NCBI RefSeq assembly: GCF_000820125.1
Contig: NZ_CDBY01000023.1
Coordinates: 62,001 to 126,000 of the forward strand
Source: Aeromonas simiae
GTDB lineage: Bacteria; Pseudomonadota; Gammaproteobacteria; Enterobacterales; Aeromonadaceae
Direction: 5' to 3'
Length of the DNA stretch: 64,000 nt
Position 1 is the stretch's first letter, and the number at the start of each line of letters is the position of its first letter. The translations under genes and the position numbers were made by a program. Below, piece by piece: positions 57,123-64,000 of this stretch. The notes under the pieces were generated by a model, which was not told the DNA's origin, ran no database searches, and was given only the letters and a program-made list of their open reading frames with translations.

Positions 57123-58088
57123 TCACTCCTTTAGGGATGTCATGAGGGTGCCGAGCAGCCCTTCGGGCAGGTTGGCACGCACGGGAATATACCACCAATT
57201 CGGCCGGGCAAAGGCGCGGCACTTCACCGCATCCTTCTCGGTCATCAGCAGTGGCCGCTCGTTAAAGCGGGCCACCAGCTCGGCCTCGTCAAAGCCGTGG
57301 TGATCGGGGTAACCCTGCGCCTGCACCAGGTCGTAACCCAGCTCGCGCAAGGTGGTAAAGAAGCGGGGCGGATGGCCGATCCCCGCCAAGGCATCGACGC
57401 GCGGACCGAGCGGCCCTGTTGGGGGCGCGTCATCCAGCACTCGGCGCGGAGCATCGGGCACCAGGCGCATGGCCCACTCCCCCGGCTGCGGCTCACCGCC
57501 GTTGCAGATGATGGCGTCAACCGATGCCAGCCGTGACAGCGGTTCGCGCAGCGGCCCCATCGGCAGCAGGCACCCGTTGCCAAAGCGGCGCACCCCATCC
57601 ACCACCACGATTTCAGCATCGCGGGCCAGCCCATAGTGTTGCAGGCCGTCGTCGGTGACGATGATGTCCACCTCGCCGCTTTGCTCGAGCAGACGCACCG
57701 CCTCGGCCCGCTTGGGAGAGACCGCCACCGGGCAGCCACAGCGGCGATGAATGAGCACCGGCTCATCCCCCGCCTCGGTGGTGCCGGTGTCGCCGGTCAG
57801 CCGCAGCGGATAGCCGGCAGCCTTGCCGCCGTAACCACGGCTCACCACACCGGGACGAAAACCGTGGGCACGCAAGGACTCCACCAGCCAGATCACCACA
57901 GGGGTCTTGCCATTGCCGCCCACCGAGAGGTTGCCCACCACGATGACCGGCAGCGTTGAGCGATAGGCTTGGCACCACCCCAGGCGATAGGCCGCGCGGC
58001 GGGCCCCCGAGACGGCGGCAAACAGCCCCGCCAATGGCAACAGCCCCCAGCGAAGGGGGCTCTTGTCATACCAAAGGGAGGCCATCAT
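57123..58088 (-). CDS. lpxK: Tetraacyldisaccharide 4'-kinase
   Basis: This membrane-associated kinase adds the 4'-phosphate to lipid A disaccharide to give lipid IVA (321 residues). A Walker A motif is visible in [20 protein letters not shown] and a conserved [16 protein letters not shown] motif (catalytic Asp-x-x-His region) follows. An N-terminal hydrophobic helix anchors it. The ATG overlaps the msbA TGA; a second ATG is adjacent. Confidence 0.96.
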   Translation of the reverse strand: MMASLWYDKSPLRWGLLPLAGLFAAVSGARRAAYRLGWCQAYRSTLPVIVVGNLSVGGNGKTPVVIWLVESLRAHGFRPGVVSRGYGGKAAGYPLRLTGDTGTTEAGDEPVLIHRRCGCPVAVSPKRAEAVRLLEQSGEVDIIVTDDGLQHYGLARDAEIVVVDGVRRFGNGCLLPMGPLREPLSRLASVDAIICNGGEPQPGEWAMRLVPDAPRRVLDDAPPTGPLGPRVDALAGIGHPPRFFTTLRELGYDLVQAQGYPDHHGFDEAELVARFNERPLLMTEKDAVKCRAFARPNWWYIPVRANLPEGLLGTLMTSLKE

Positions 58089-59842
58089 CAGCCCTTTTCA
58101 CCAAACTGGATGGCCCGCAGCTGGGCATACGTGCCTTGGCGCGCCATCAGCTCGGCGTGGTTGCCACGCTCGACGATGCGCCCCTCGTCGATCACCAGGA
58201 TCTCGTCGGCCTTCTCGATGGTGGAGAGGCGGTGGGCGATGACCAAGGAAGTACGCTGTTTGCTGAGCTCGTCGATGGCCGCCTGGATGTGACGCTCCGA
58301 CTCGGTATCGAGCGCCGAGGTGGCCTCGTCGAGCAGCAGCACAGGGGCATCGCGCAGCAGGGCACGGGCAATCGCCAGACGCTGGCGCTGACCGCCGGAG
58401 AGGGAGGCCCCGTTCTCGCCAACCACGGTGTCGTAACCCTGGGGCATCTTGCTCACGAATTCATCGGCGTGGGCGGTGCGGGCCGCCTCGATGATCTGCG
58501 CGCGGCTGTAGCGCTCTTCGGCGGCATAGGCGATGTTGCTCGCCACCGTGTCGTTAAACAGGTGTACCTGCTGGGAGACCAGGGCAAACTGCTTGCGCAG
58601 CTCGCTCAGACGGTAATCGCGGATGTTGACCCCATCGAGCAGGATCTCCCCCTCATCGATGTCATAAAAACGGGTAATGAGGCTGGCGATGGTGCTCTTG
58701 CCCGAGCCAGAGCGCCCCACCAGGGCCACCGACTTGCCCGCCTCCACCTTGAAGCTGACGTCGTGCAGCGCCGGGCTCTCTTTGGTCGGATAGGTGAAGG
58801 TGACGTTGCGAAACTCAATCTCGCCGCGAGCGCGCTCCAAGGTGCGGGTGCCGCTGTCCTGCTCCGGCTCGGTATCGAGCAGGCCGAACAGGCTCTGGCA
58901 GGCGGTGATGGCGCGCTGGAACTGGTTGTTGACGTCGGTCAGGCTTTTGAGCGGTTTGAGCAGCATCATCATCGAGGTGATCATGACGGTGAAGGTACCG
59001 GCGGTCAGCTCGCCGCGCACGCTGTCGATGGTCGCAACGTAGAGGAAGACCGCCAAGGCAACCGAGGCCACCATCTGCACCACAGGGCTGCCGATGGCAT
59101 CGGCGGCAACCATCTTCATGGTCTGCTGGCGCATGTTGTTGCTGACATCGAAAAAGCGCTTCTCTTCGACCTTCTGGCCCCCGAACATCAGCACCTCTTT
59201 ATGACCCTTGAGCATCTGCTCGGTCGAGGTGGTGATGCTGCCTACCGCATGCTGCAACTGGCGGCTGATCTTGCGAAAACGGCGGCTGATGATGCCGATG
59301 ATCACGCCAACGACAGGGCCGACGATCAGGAAGATGACCGACAGCTGCCAAGAGTGGTAGAACATCAATCCCAGCAGGCCGATAACGGTCGCCCCCTCGC
59401 GCACCAGGGTCACCAGGGTGTTGCTGGCGGCGTTGGAGACCTGGCTCGCGTCATAGGTCACCTTGGAGAGCAGATGACCGGTGTTTTGCCGATCGAAAAA
59501 GCTCAGCGGCATGATCACCATGTGGTTGAACACCTGCTGTTGCAGGCGCATCACCACATGGTTGCCGACCCAGGCCATGCAGTAGTTGGAGAGGAAGTTC
59601 GCCACCCCGCGCACCGCCACTATGCCCAGCACGAAGAAGGGCATCCACTTGAGCACGGTCGGATCGTTGCCATTGATCCCCTTGTCGATCAACGGCTTGA
59701 TGGAGTAGACGAAGGTGGTGTCAACGGCGGCGTAGCCGAGCATGCCGATGATGCCGCCGATGAGTCCGAGCTTGCGATCGCGAACATAGCCGAGCAGGCG
59801 CTTGAAGATAGGCCAACTAGCCTGGTTGCTGGTTTCTTGCAT
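58088..59842 (-). CDS. msbA: Lipid A export ATP-binding/permease protein MsbA
   Basis: This homodimeric ABC flippase moves lipid A-core across the inner membrane (584 residues). Six transmembrane helices occupy the first 320 residues; the ATPase domain has Walker A GRSGSGKST, signature LSGGQRQRLAIARA, Walker B VLLLDEATSALD and switch His in AHRLSTIE. The start MQETSNQASWPIFKRL is chosen over an in-frame upstream ATG that would overlap the comEC end. It overlaps lpxK by one base. Confidence 0.97.
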   Translation of the reverse strand: MQETSNQASWPIFKRLLGYVRDRKLGLIGGIIGMLGYAAVDTTFVYSIKPLIDKGINGNDPTVLKWMPFFVLGIVAVRGVANFLSNYCMAWVGNHVVMRLQQQVFNHMVIMPLSFFDRQNTGHLLSKVTYDASQVSNAASNTLVTLVREGATVIGLLGLMFYHSWQLSVIFLIVGPVVGVIIGIISRRFRKISRQLQHAVGSITTSTEQMLKGHKEVLMFGGQKVEEKRFFDVSNNMRQQTMKMVAADAIGSPVVQMVASVALAVFLYVATIDSVRGELTAGTFTVMITSMMMLLKPLKSLTDVNNQFQRAITACQSLFGLLDTEPEQDSGTRTLERARGEIEFRNVTFTYPTKESPALHDVSFKVEAGKSVALVGRSGSGKSTIASLITRFYDIDEGEILLDGVNIRDYRLSELRKQFALVSQQVHLFNDTVASNIAYAAEERYSRAQIIEAARTAHADEFVSKMPQGYDTVVGENGASLSGGQRQRLAIARALLRDAPVLLLDEATSALDTESERHIQAAIDELSKQRTSLVIAHRLSTIEKADEILVIDEGRIVERGNHAELMARQGTYAQLRAIQFGEKG

Positions 59843-59874
59843 GAAAGAAGCTGCTTGTGATTTGAAATGACAGG

Positions 59875-62100
59875 CTATTCTAGCCAAAGCGCCGGTTTCC
59901 ACCAAGCTCCGCCGCGTCGGTACCAGGGACCGTGTTCACGCTCGACCCGAATATCGAGCCCCTTATCCCCTGCCGTCAGCCGCACCTCTCCCACCACACC
60001 GGTCACCCACTGCCTGGCTCCTGCCGCCTCAAAGCGGGCCACCACCTCGGGGCGCGGAAAACGCCAGCGGTTCTGAAACCCGGCGCTGTGGATCACCAGA
60101 TCCGACGATACCGCCGCCACAAACGCAGGGGTCGAAGAGGTGCGGCTGCCATGGTGGGCCGAGATCAGCACTGTGCTCGCCAATCCCGCCCCATGCCGGC
60201 GCACCAGCTCGCGCTCGGCCGGCGCCTCGATATCCCCCGGCAGCAGCAGGCTCCACCCCGCTCCGGCAAGGCGCAGCACGCAGCTGTTGTTGTTGCGAGC
60301 CGAGGGGCCATGCCACCCCCCCTGCGGCGGCCAGAGCACCGCCACCTCCACCCCGCTCCAGCGCCACGCTTGACCTGCCACGCAGGGGTGGGTCAAGGGG
60401 CCAAACGGATGAGAGGAGAGTTCACGGCGCACCGGCAATGCGGCCAGCAGCGCGGCCCGATTGCCGGCGTGATCCCGGTCTTTGTGGCTCACTATCAAGG
60501 TGTCGACAACCCGCACCCCGCGCTGGCGCACTCTGGGCAGCACCACGGCATCGGCCATGTTATACCCGCCTGGGTAACGGTCACCGGTGTCGAAGATCAT
60601 GGCGCGCTCGCCTTTGCTGATCACCACGGAGAGCCCCTGCCCCACATCGAGCACGCTGATCTCGACCCGCTCAGGGGATGGCCAAAGGGCAAGCCCCATC
60701 AGCCCCACCGAGGGCAACAGCAACCAACGCCCACCGGGTAATCGCCAGGCGGTGAAGGCCAGCAGCAGTGGAATGCAGAGCGATGCCCCCTCGGCAGGTA
60801 GCGGCCACCAGAGTCTGGCCCCCGCATCGAGCCAGGTCAGCAGTTGCATCACATGACCCAATAGCGCATCGGCCAGCCAGAAGAGCAGCCCCGCCCCCCC
60901 ACTCCAGAATGGGGCAAGCAGGCCCGCCACCAAGCCGCAGGGGATGATGATCAGCGCAAACAAGGGGAGCAGCAGCAAGTTGAGCAGCAGCGCCAGTGGC
61001 GCCACCCCTTCAAATAGCATGAGCTGAAGCGGCAGCAATCCGAGCATCATGAGCCACTGGATGCGCCACAAGTTGGGGCGCCCCCACATCAAACCGGCCA
61101 CCAGCAGCAGTGCCACCGCCAGAAACGAGAGCCAGAAACCGGCGGACCAGAGCGCCCATGGGTCCCACAGCACCAGGGCGGCAAAGGCCCACAACCAGAT
61201 CCGCCACCCCGGCCAATCGCGCCTGAGCTGGCGCAGCAGGCTCCACAACAGCACCATGATGAGCGCCCGCTCGGTGGCGATGGCAAAACCTGAAAGCGCG
61301 CTATAGAGCACGGCGAGCAGGCAGGCCACCAGGCTCGCGGCGCGCAGACCAAAGAGGCCGCCGAGCCACCACCCGATCACGGCCACGATGGCAATATGCT
61401 GGCCCGAGATGGCTATCACATGGGTCAACCCGGCACCACGCAGCAGATCCCACTGCTCGCGGCTGATCTCCCCTTGCTCACCAAACACCAGCGCCCGCAG
61501 CAGCGGCGCCGTCGCCAGCCCTTGCCACGCCCGCTCTGCCGCCCCCAGCCAGCGATCGCGCCAGTGGCTGGGGGCCGGGATCACCGCCATCACGGCGCGC
61601 AAGGAGCCAGTGGCCAAGATCCCCTTGCCAAGCAGGCTACGCCGCCCATCCCAGCCGGCCTGATTGGCCAGGCCGTGGGCAGGCTTAAGGGCGACGCTCA
61701 GGATAAGATGGCTGCCGGTGGGCCACGCGGGCAGCGGCCGGTAGGCCGATATCTGGATCAGTGGCGCAGGCCAGCGTCGCTGCGTCCCCAGCCGGTCAAG
61801 GCGCAGCAGCAGGCGGGTAAAATCAGGCTCGGCGCGCTCCTGGCGTAGCAACGTCCCCTCGATCGTCACGGCGCGGTCTGCGGGCAACTCATCAAGCCAA
61901 CCGAGACGCAGCAGCAACGATCCCTGCATCCAGAGCAGGCCGAGGCACAGGGCCGTCACACCGCCGCGCCAGCGCCCGGACATCGTCAGCAGGGCGAGCA
62001 GCATAGCCAGGGGCAGCAGCGCCCATGGCCAGGCCGGCAGGCGGGGCCAGAGCAGGGCCGAGCTGGCGGCCAGACAGAAACAGAGCAGGCGAGCATCCAT
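59875..62100 (-). CDS. comEC: DNA internalisation competence protein ComEC/Rec2
   Basis: This inner-membrane channel takes single-stranded DNA into the cytoplasm during natural transformation (741 residues). A small N-terminal OB-like domain is followed by the competence domain (LLRGAGLTHVIAISGQHIAI) with multiple transmembrane helices. A C-terminal metallo-beta-lactamase-like domain has SVLDVGQGLSVVI and the metal motif SHKDRDHAGN. The start and full length look intact. It is the first gene of the msbA operon, as ycaI is in E. coli. Confidence 0.95.
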   Translation of the reverse strand: MDARLLCFCLAASSALLWPRLPAWPWALLPLAMLLALLTMSGRWRGGVTALCLGLLWMQGSLLLRLGWLDELPADRAVTIEGTLLRQERAEPDFTRLLLRLDRLGTQRRWPAPLIQISAYRPLPAWPTGSHLILSVALKPAHGLANQAGWDGRRSLLGKGILATGSLRAVMAVIPAPSHWRDRWLGAAERAWQGLATAPLLRALVFGEQGEISREQWDLLRGAGLTHVIAISGQHIAIVAVIGWWLGGLFGLRAASLVACLLAVLYSALSGFAIATERALIMVLLWSLLRQLRRDWPGWRIWLWAFAALVLWDPWALWSAGFWLSFLAVALLLVAGLMWGRPNLWRIQWLMMLGLLPLQLMLFEGVAPLALLLNLLLLPLFALIIIPCGLVAGLLAPFWSGGAGLLFWLADALLGHVMQLLTWLDAGARLWWPLPAEGASLCIPLLLAFTAWRLPGGRWLLLPSVGLMGLALWPSPERVEISVLDVGQGLSVVISKGERAMIFDTGDRYPGGYNMADAVVLPRVRQRGVRVVDTLIVSHKDRDHAGNRAALLAALPVRRELSSHPFGPLTHPCVAGQAWRWSGVEVAVLWPPQGGWHGPSARNNNSCVLRLAGAGWSLLLPGDIEAPAERELVRRHGAGLASTVLISAHHGSRTSSTPAFVAAVSSDLVIHSAGFQNRWRFPRPEVVARFEAAGARQWVTGVVGEVRLTAGDKGLDIRVEREHGPWYRRGGAWWKPALWLE

Positions 62101-62206
62101 GCCGCCAGTGTGGCGCCGCTTTGGCCATCACACCCTGTGCAAACCCGCAGGCATTGGCGAAGAGGCCGCCCGACGCTAGACTGGCCCCTTCTTAGGGGAG
62201 AAAGCG

Positions 62207-62689
62207 ATGTTCAAACAGGTTCAGATCACCCGTGAATCCTTGCGCCAACAGAAGTGGTTCCGCCTGTTTGGCGATCGCCTGCTGGCGCCTCGGCTGTGGC
62301 AAAAGACGCCGGTGGCACTCAGTGGCGCCATGGCGGCGGGGATCTTTGCCTCCTGGATCCCGCTGCCGATGCACAGTTTGATCGCGGTGGCCGTCGCCCT
62401 CTGGCTCGGCTTCAATCTTCCCCTCACGCTGGTGGCGGTCTGGTTCAACAACCCGGCTACCCTGCCATTGATGTACCTGGCCGCCTACGAAACCGGCTGC
62501 AAGCTGTTGGGGATCCCCCCCCAGCATTTTCAGCTGGAGTGGAGCCTGCGCTGGTTCGAGCTGGAAGCCGAGCGCCTGCTGCCCCCCTTCCTGCTCGGCT
62601 CGCTGCTGCTCGGCCTGCTCTGCGCCCTGCTCGCCTACCTGTTGACCCGCCTCTTGCTGGCGCTGTGGCAACACTGGCAGCGGCGCTGA
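62207..62689 (+). CDS. DUF2062 membrane protein (first copy)
   Basis: This 160-residue protein belongs to the DUF2062 family. Conserved features are FASWIPLPMHSLIAVAVALW, LPLTLVAVWFNNPATLPLMY and a Gly-rich final transmembrane helix (LLPPFLLGSLLLGLLCALLA). Three membrane helices are likely, and the basic C-terminus WQHWQRR is cytoplasmic. The function is unknown. It is divergent from comEC. A TAGACT -10 with upstream TTGGCG is possible. Confidence 0.88.
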   Translation: MFKQVQITRESLRQQKWFRLFGDRLLAPRLWQKTPVALSGAMAAGIFASWIPLPMHSLIAVAVALWLGFNLPLTLVAVWFNNPATLPLMYLAAYETGCKLLGIPPQHFQLEWSLRWFELEAERLLPPFLLGSLLLGLLCALLAYLLTRLLLALWQHWQRR

Positions 62690-62750
62690 CGTTGCCGTGC
62701 GGGCACGCTGCGGTTAGACTTCGCCTCCCCCATTTTTTGTGAGCCTCGCC

Positions 62751-63248
62751 ATGACGCTTCTTGCCAGGTTACAGCGCCGGCTGCCCAGTGCCGAGGCGCT
62801 GCGCACTCACCCAAGGCTGCAACGCTTCGGTCGGCATCTGGACTGCCCCCAGCTCTGGCAGCTGGATCGCCGCAGTGCCACCCGAGCCTGCGCCGTCGGC
62901 CTCTTTTGCGCCTGGTTGCCACTGCCCTGCCAGATGCTGCTGGCCACCTTGGGCGCCATCGTACTGCGCGCTCACCTGCCACTGACCCTGGGGCTGGTCT
63001 GGCTCAATAACCCCTTCACCATGCTGCCGATGTTCTATGGCGCCTATCGCGTGGGAGCCTGGCTGCTCCCGGGTGAGCCGGCCCCCTTCTCCTTTGCCCT
63101 GAGCTGGGAGTGGCTGGCCCAGTCACTCGGCAGTGTCGGCCCCGGGCTGCTGCTCGGCTGCCTGCTTCTCGGTGGCGTGTCTGCCCTGCTCGGGGCGGCA
63201 TCGGTCGCCTGGTGCTGGCCCGCAGCCAAACCGGCAGAACACCAATAA
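62751..63248 (+). CDS. DUF2062 membrane protein (second copy)
   Basis: This second DUF2062 protein (165 residues from the ATG) directly follows the first. The same core is present: FCAWLPLPCQMLLATLGAIV, LPLTLGLVWLNNPFTMLPMF and GPGLLLGCLLLGGVSALLGA. The two copies have diverged strongly outside the core. A GTG 12 bases upstream is in frame, but the ATG is preferred. A possible promoter (TTGCCG and TTAGACT) lies in the 61-base gap, so it may also be transcribed separately. The function is unknown. Confidence 0.88.
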   Translation: MTLLARLQRRLPSAEALRTHPRLQRFGRHLDCPQLWQLDRRSATRACAVGLFCAWLPLPCQMLLATLGAIVLRAHLPLTLGLVWLNNPFTMLPMFYGAYRVGAWLLPGEPAPFSFALSWEWLAQSLGSVGPGLLLGCLLLGGVSALLGAASVAWCWPAAKPAEHQ

Positions 63249-63276
63249 AAAACGCCCTCCGAGGAGGGCGTTTTTT
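63247..63276. terminator. Bidirectional terminator between the DUF2062 gene and sstT
   Basis: AAAAAACGCCCTCC and GGAGGGCGTTTTTT pair perfectly around GA. It overlaps the DUF2062 stop codon and serves both convergent genes. Confidence 0.94.
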
Positions 63277-63287
63277 CATGAACGCAA

Positions 63288-64000
63288 TCAGACCTGGCTC
63301 GGCTCGCGCGCCGCGGCCTCACAGAGGCTCTCATCTTCCGCCATACAGGCCGCCGCCGTGAACAGCACGTCGGTGGAGCTGTTGAGCGCCGTCTCGGCAG
63401 AGTCTTGCAGTACACCGATGATGAAGCCCACCGCCACCACCTGCATGGCGATGTCGTTGCCAATGCCGAACAGGCTGCACGCCAGCGGGATCAGCAGCAG
63501 CGAGCCGCCCGCCACACCGGAGGCGCCGCAGGCACTGATGGTGGCCACGACGGAGAGCAGGATGGCCGTGCCCAGATCGACACTCATGCCCAAGGTATGC
63601 ACCGCCGCCATACTCAGTACCGTGATGGTGATGGCCGCGCCGGCCATGTTGATGGTGGCCCCCAGCGGGATGGAGACCGCATAGGTATCTTCCGGCAGAC
63701 GCAGCTTCTCGCACAGGGCCATGTTGACCGGAATGTTGGCCGCCGAGCTGCGGGTGAAGAAGGCGGTGATGCCGCTCTCTTTCAGGCAGGTCAGCACCAG
63801 CGGATAGGGGTTGCGCTTTATCTTCCAGAAGACGATCAGCGGGTTGACCACCAGGGCGATGAACAGCATGCAACCAAGCAGCACGGCCAGCAGCTGGGCA
63901 TAGCCGAGCAGGGCACCGAAGCCGCTTTCAGCCAGGGTGGATGAGACCAGACCCAAGATGCCGAGCGGAGCACAGCGAATAACGGCCCGGACAATCCAGG
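63288..64000 (-). CDS. sstT: Serine/threonine transporter SstT (5' part beyond the window)
   Basis: This is the C-terminal portion (about 237 residues) of a sodium:dicarboxylate (DAACS) family symporter. Signatures of SstT are [75 protein letters not shown] and [19 protein letters not shown]. The Na+-coupled substrates are serine and threonine. The frame is open to the window edge, so the start lies outside it. Confidence 0.95.
   Translation of the reverse strand, partial: WIVRAVIRCAPLGILGLVSSTLAESGFGALLGYAQLLAVLLGCMLFIALVVNPLIVFWKIKRNPYPLVLTCLKESGITAFFTRSSAANIPVNMALCEKLRLPEDTYAVSIPLGATINMAGAAITITVLSMAAVHTLGMSVDLGTAILLSVVATISACGASGVAGGSLLLIPLACSLFGIGNDIAMQVVAVGFIIGVLQDSAETALNSSTDVLFTAAACMAEDESLCEAAAREPSQV

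Noticed and set aside
57956-59860. 634-codon open frame antisense to msbA
   Set aside because: Shadow of msbA; no recognisable domain.

Overview
The window reads as chromosomal DNA of a GC-rich gammaproteobacterium, most likely Aeromonas. The proteins are close relatives of the E. coli and Vibrio versions, and several conserved neighbourhoods are intact: nrdA-nrdB-yfaE, prc-proQ-msrC, ccoNOQP-ccoH-ccoI-ccoS followed by fnr-uspE-ttcA, potABCD, rbsDACBKR, pheST-ihfA, uvrY-uvrC-pgsA-tRNA(Gly-Cys-Leu) and comEC-msbA-lpxK-ycaR-kdsB. The genus is inferred from recollected protein similarity and gene order; no search was run.

Layout. 1-8.5 kb: gyrA (minus), then ubiG, a HAD phosphatase and the class Ia ribonucleotide reductase operon with its ferredoxin; the nrdA upstream region holds a DnaA box, a pair of NrdR boxes and a strong leader hairpin. 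8.5-12.3 kb (minus): prc, proQ, msrC and a small membrane-anchored protein. 12.6-22.5 kb (plus): cbb3 oxidase genes and their copper and assembly factors, a TauE/SafE-like protein, fnr with an apparent autoregulatory site, uspE and ttcA. 22.6-24 kb (minus): two poorly characterised envelope proteins. 24.2-28.8 kb (plus): the spermidine/putrescine importer and a GST. 29-34.9 kb (plus): the ribose operon with its LacI-family repressor and a tandem operator.

34.9-42.7 kb (minus) is the most unusual part. Downstream of ihfA lies a collinear, nearly gapless run: an EvgS/VieS-type hybrid sensor kinase, a response regulator with a FliM-like N-terminal peptide and an EAL-like domain that has lost its catalytic residues, a GNAT acetyltransferase, a CobB-type sirtuin, a periplasmic molybdopterin-oxidoreductase-fold protein and a membrane GGDEF protein. 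It looks like a signalling module joining phosphorelay, c-di-GMP and possibly protein acylation. 42.7-46.1 kb: pheT and pheS.

46.3-52.2 kb is an accessory-looking segment between pheS and the tRNA cluster. It contains a BenM-like LysR regulator divergent from benABCD (benzoate to catechol), with no transporter and no catechol-cleavage genes in the window. 52.2-64 kb returns to core genes: three tRNAs, pgsA, uvrC, uvrY, the lipid A/KDO genes, comEC, two tandem DUF2062 proteins and the 3' part of sstT, which runs off the window edge. I saw no insertion sequence, prophage, CRISPR array or rRNA.
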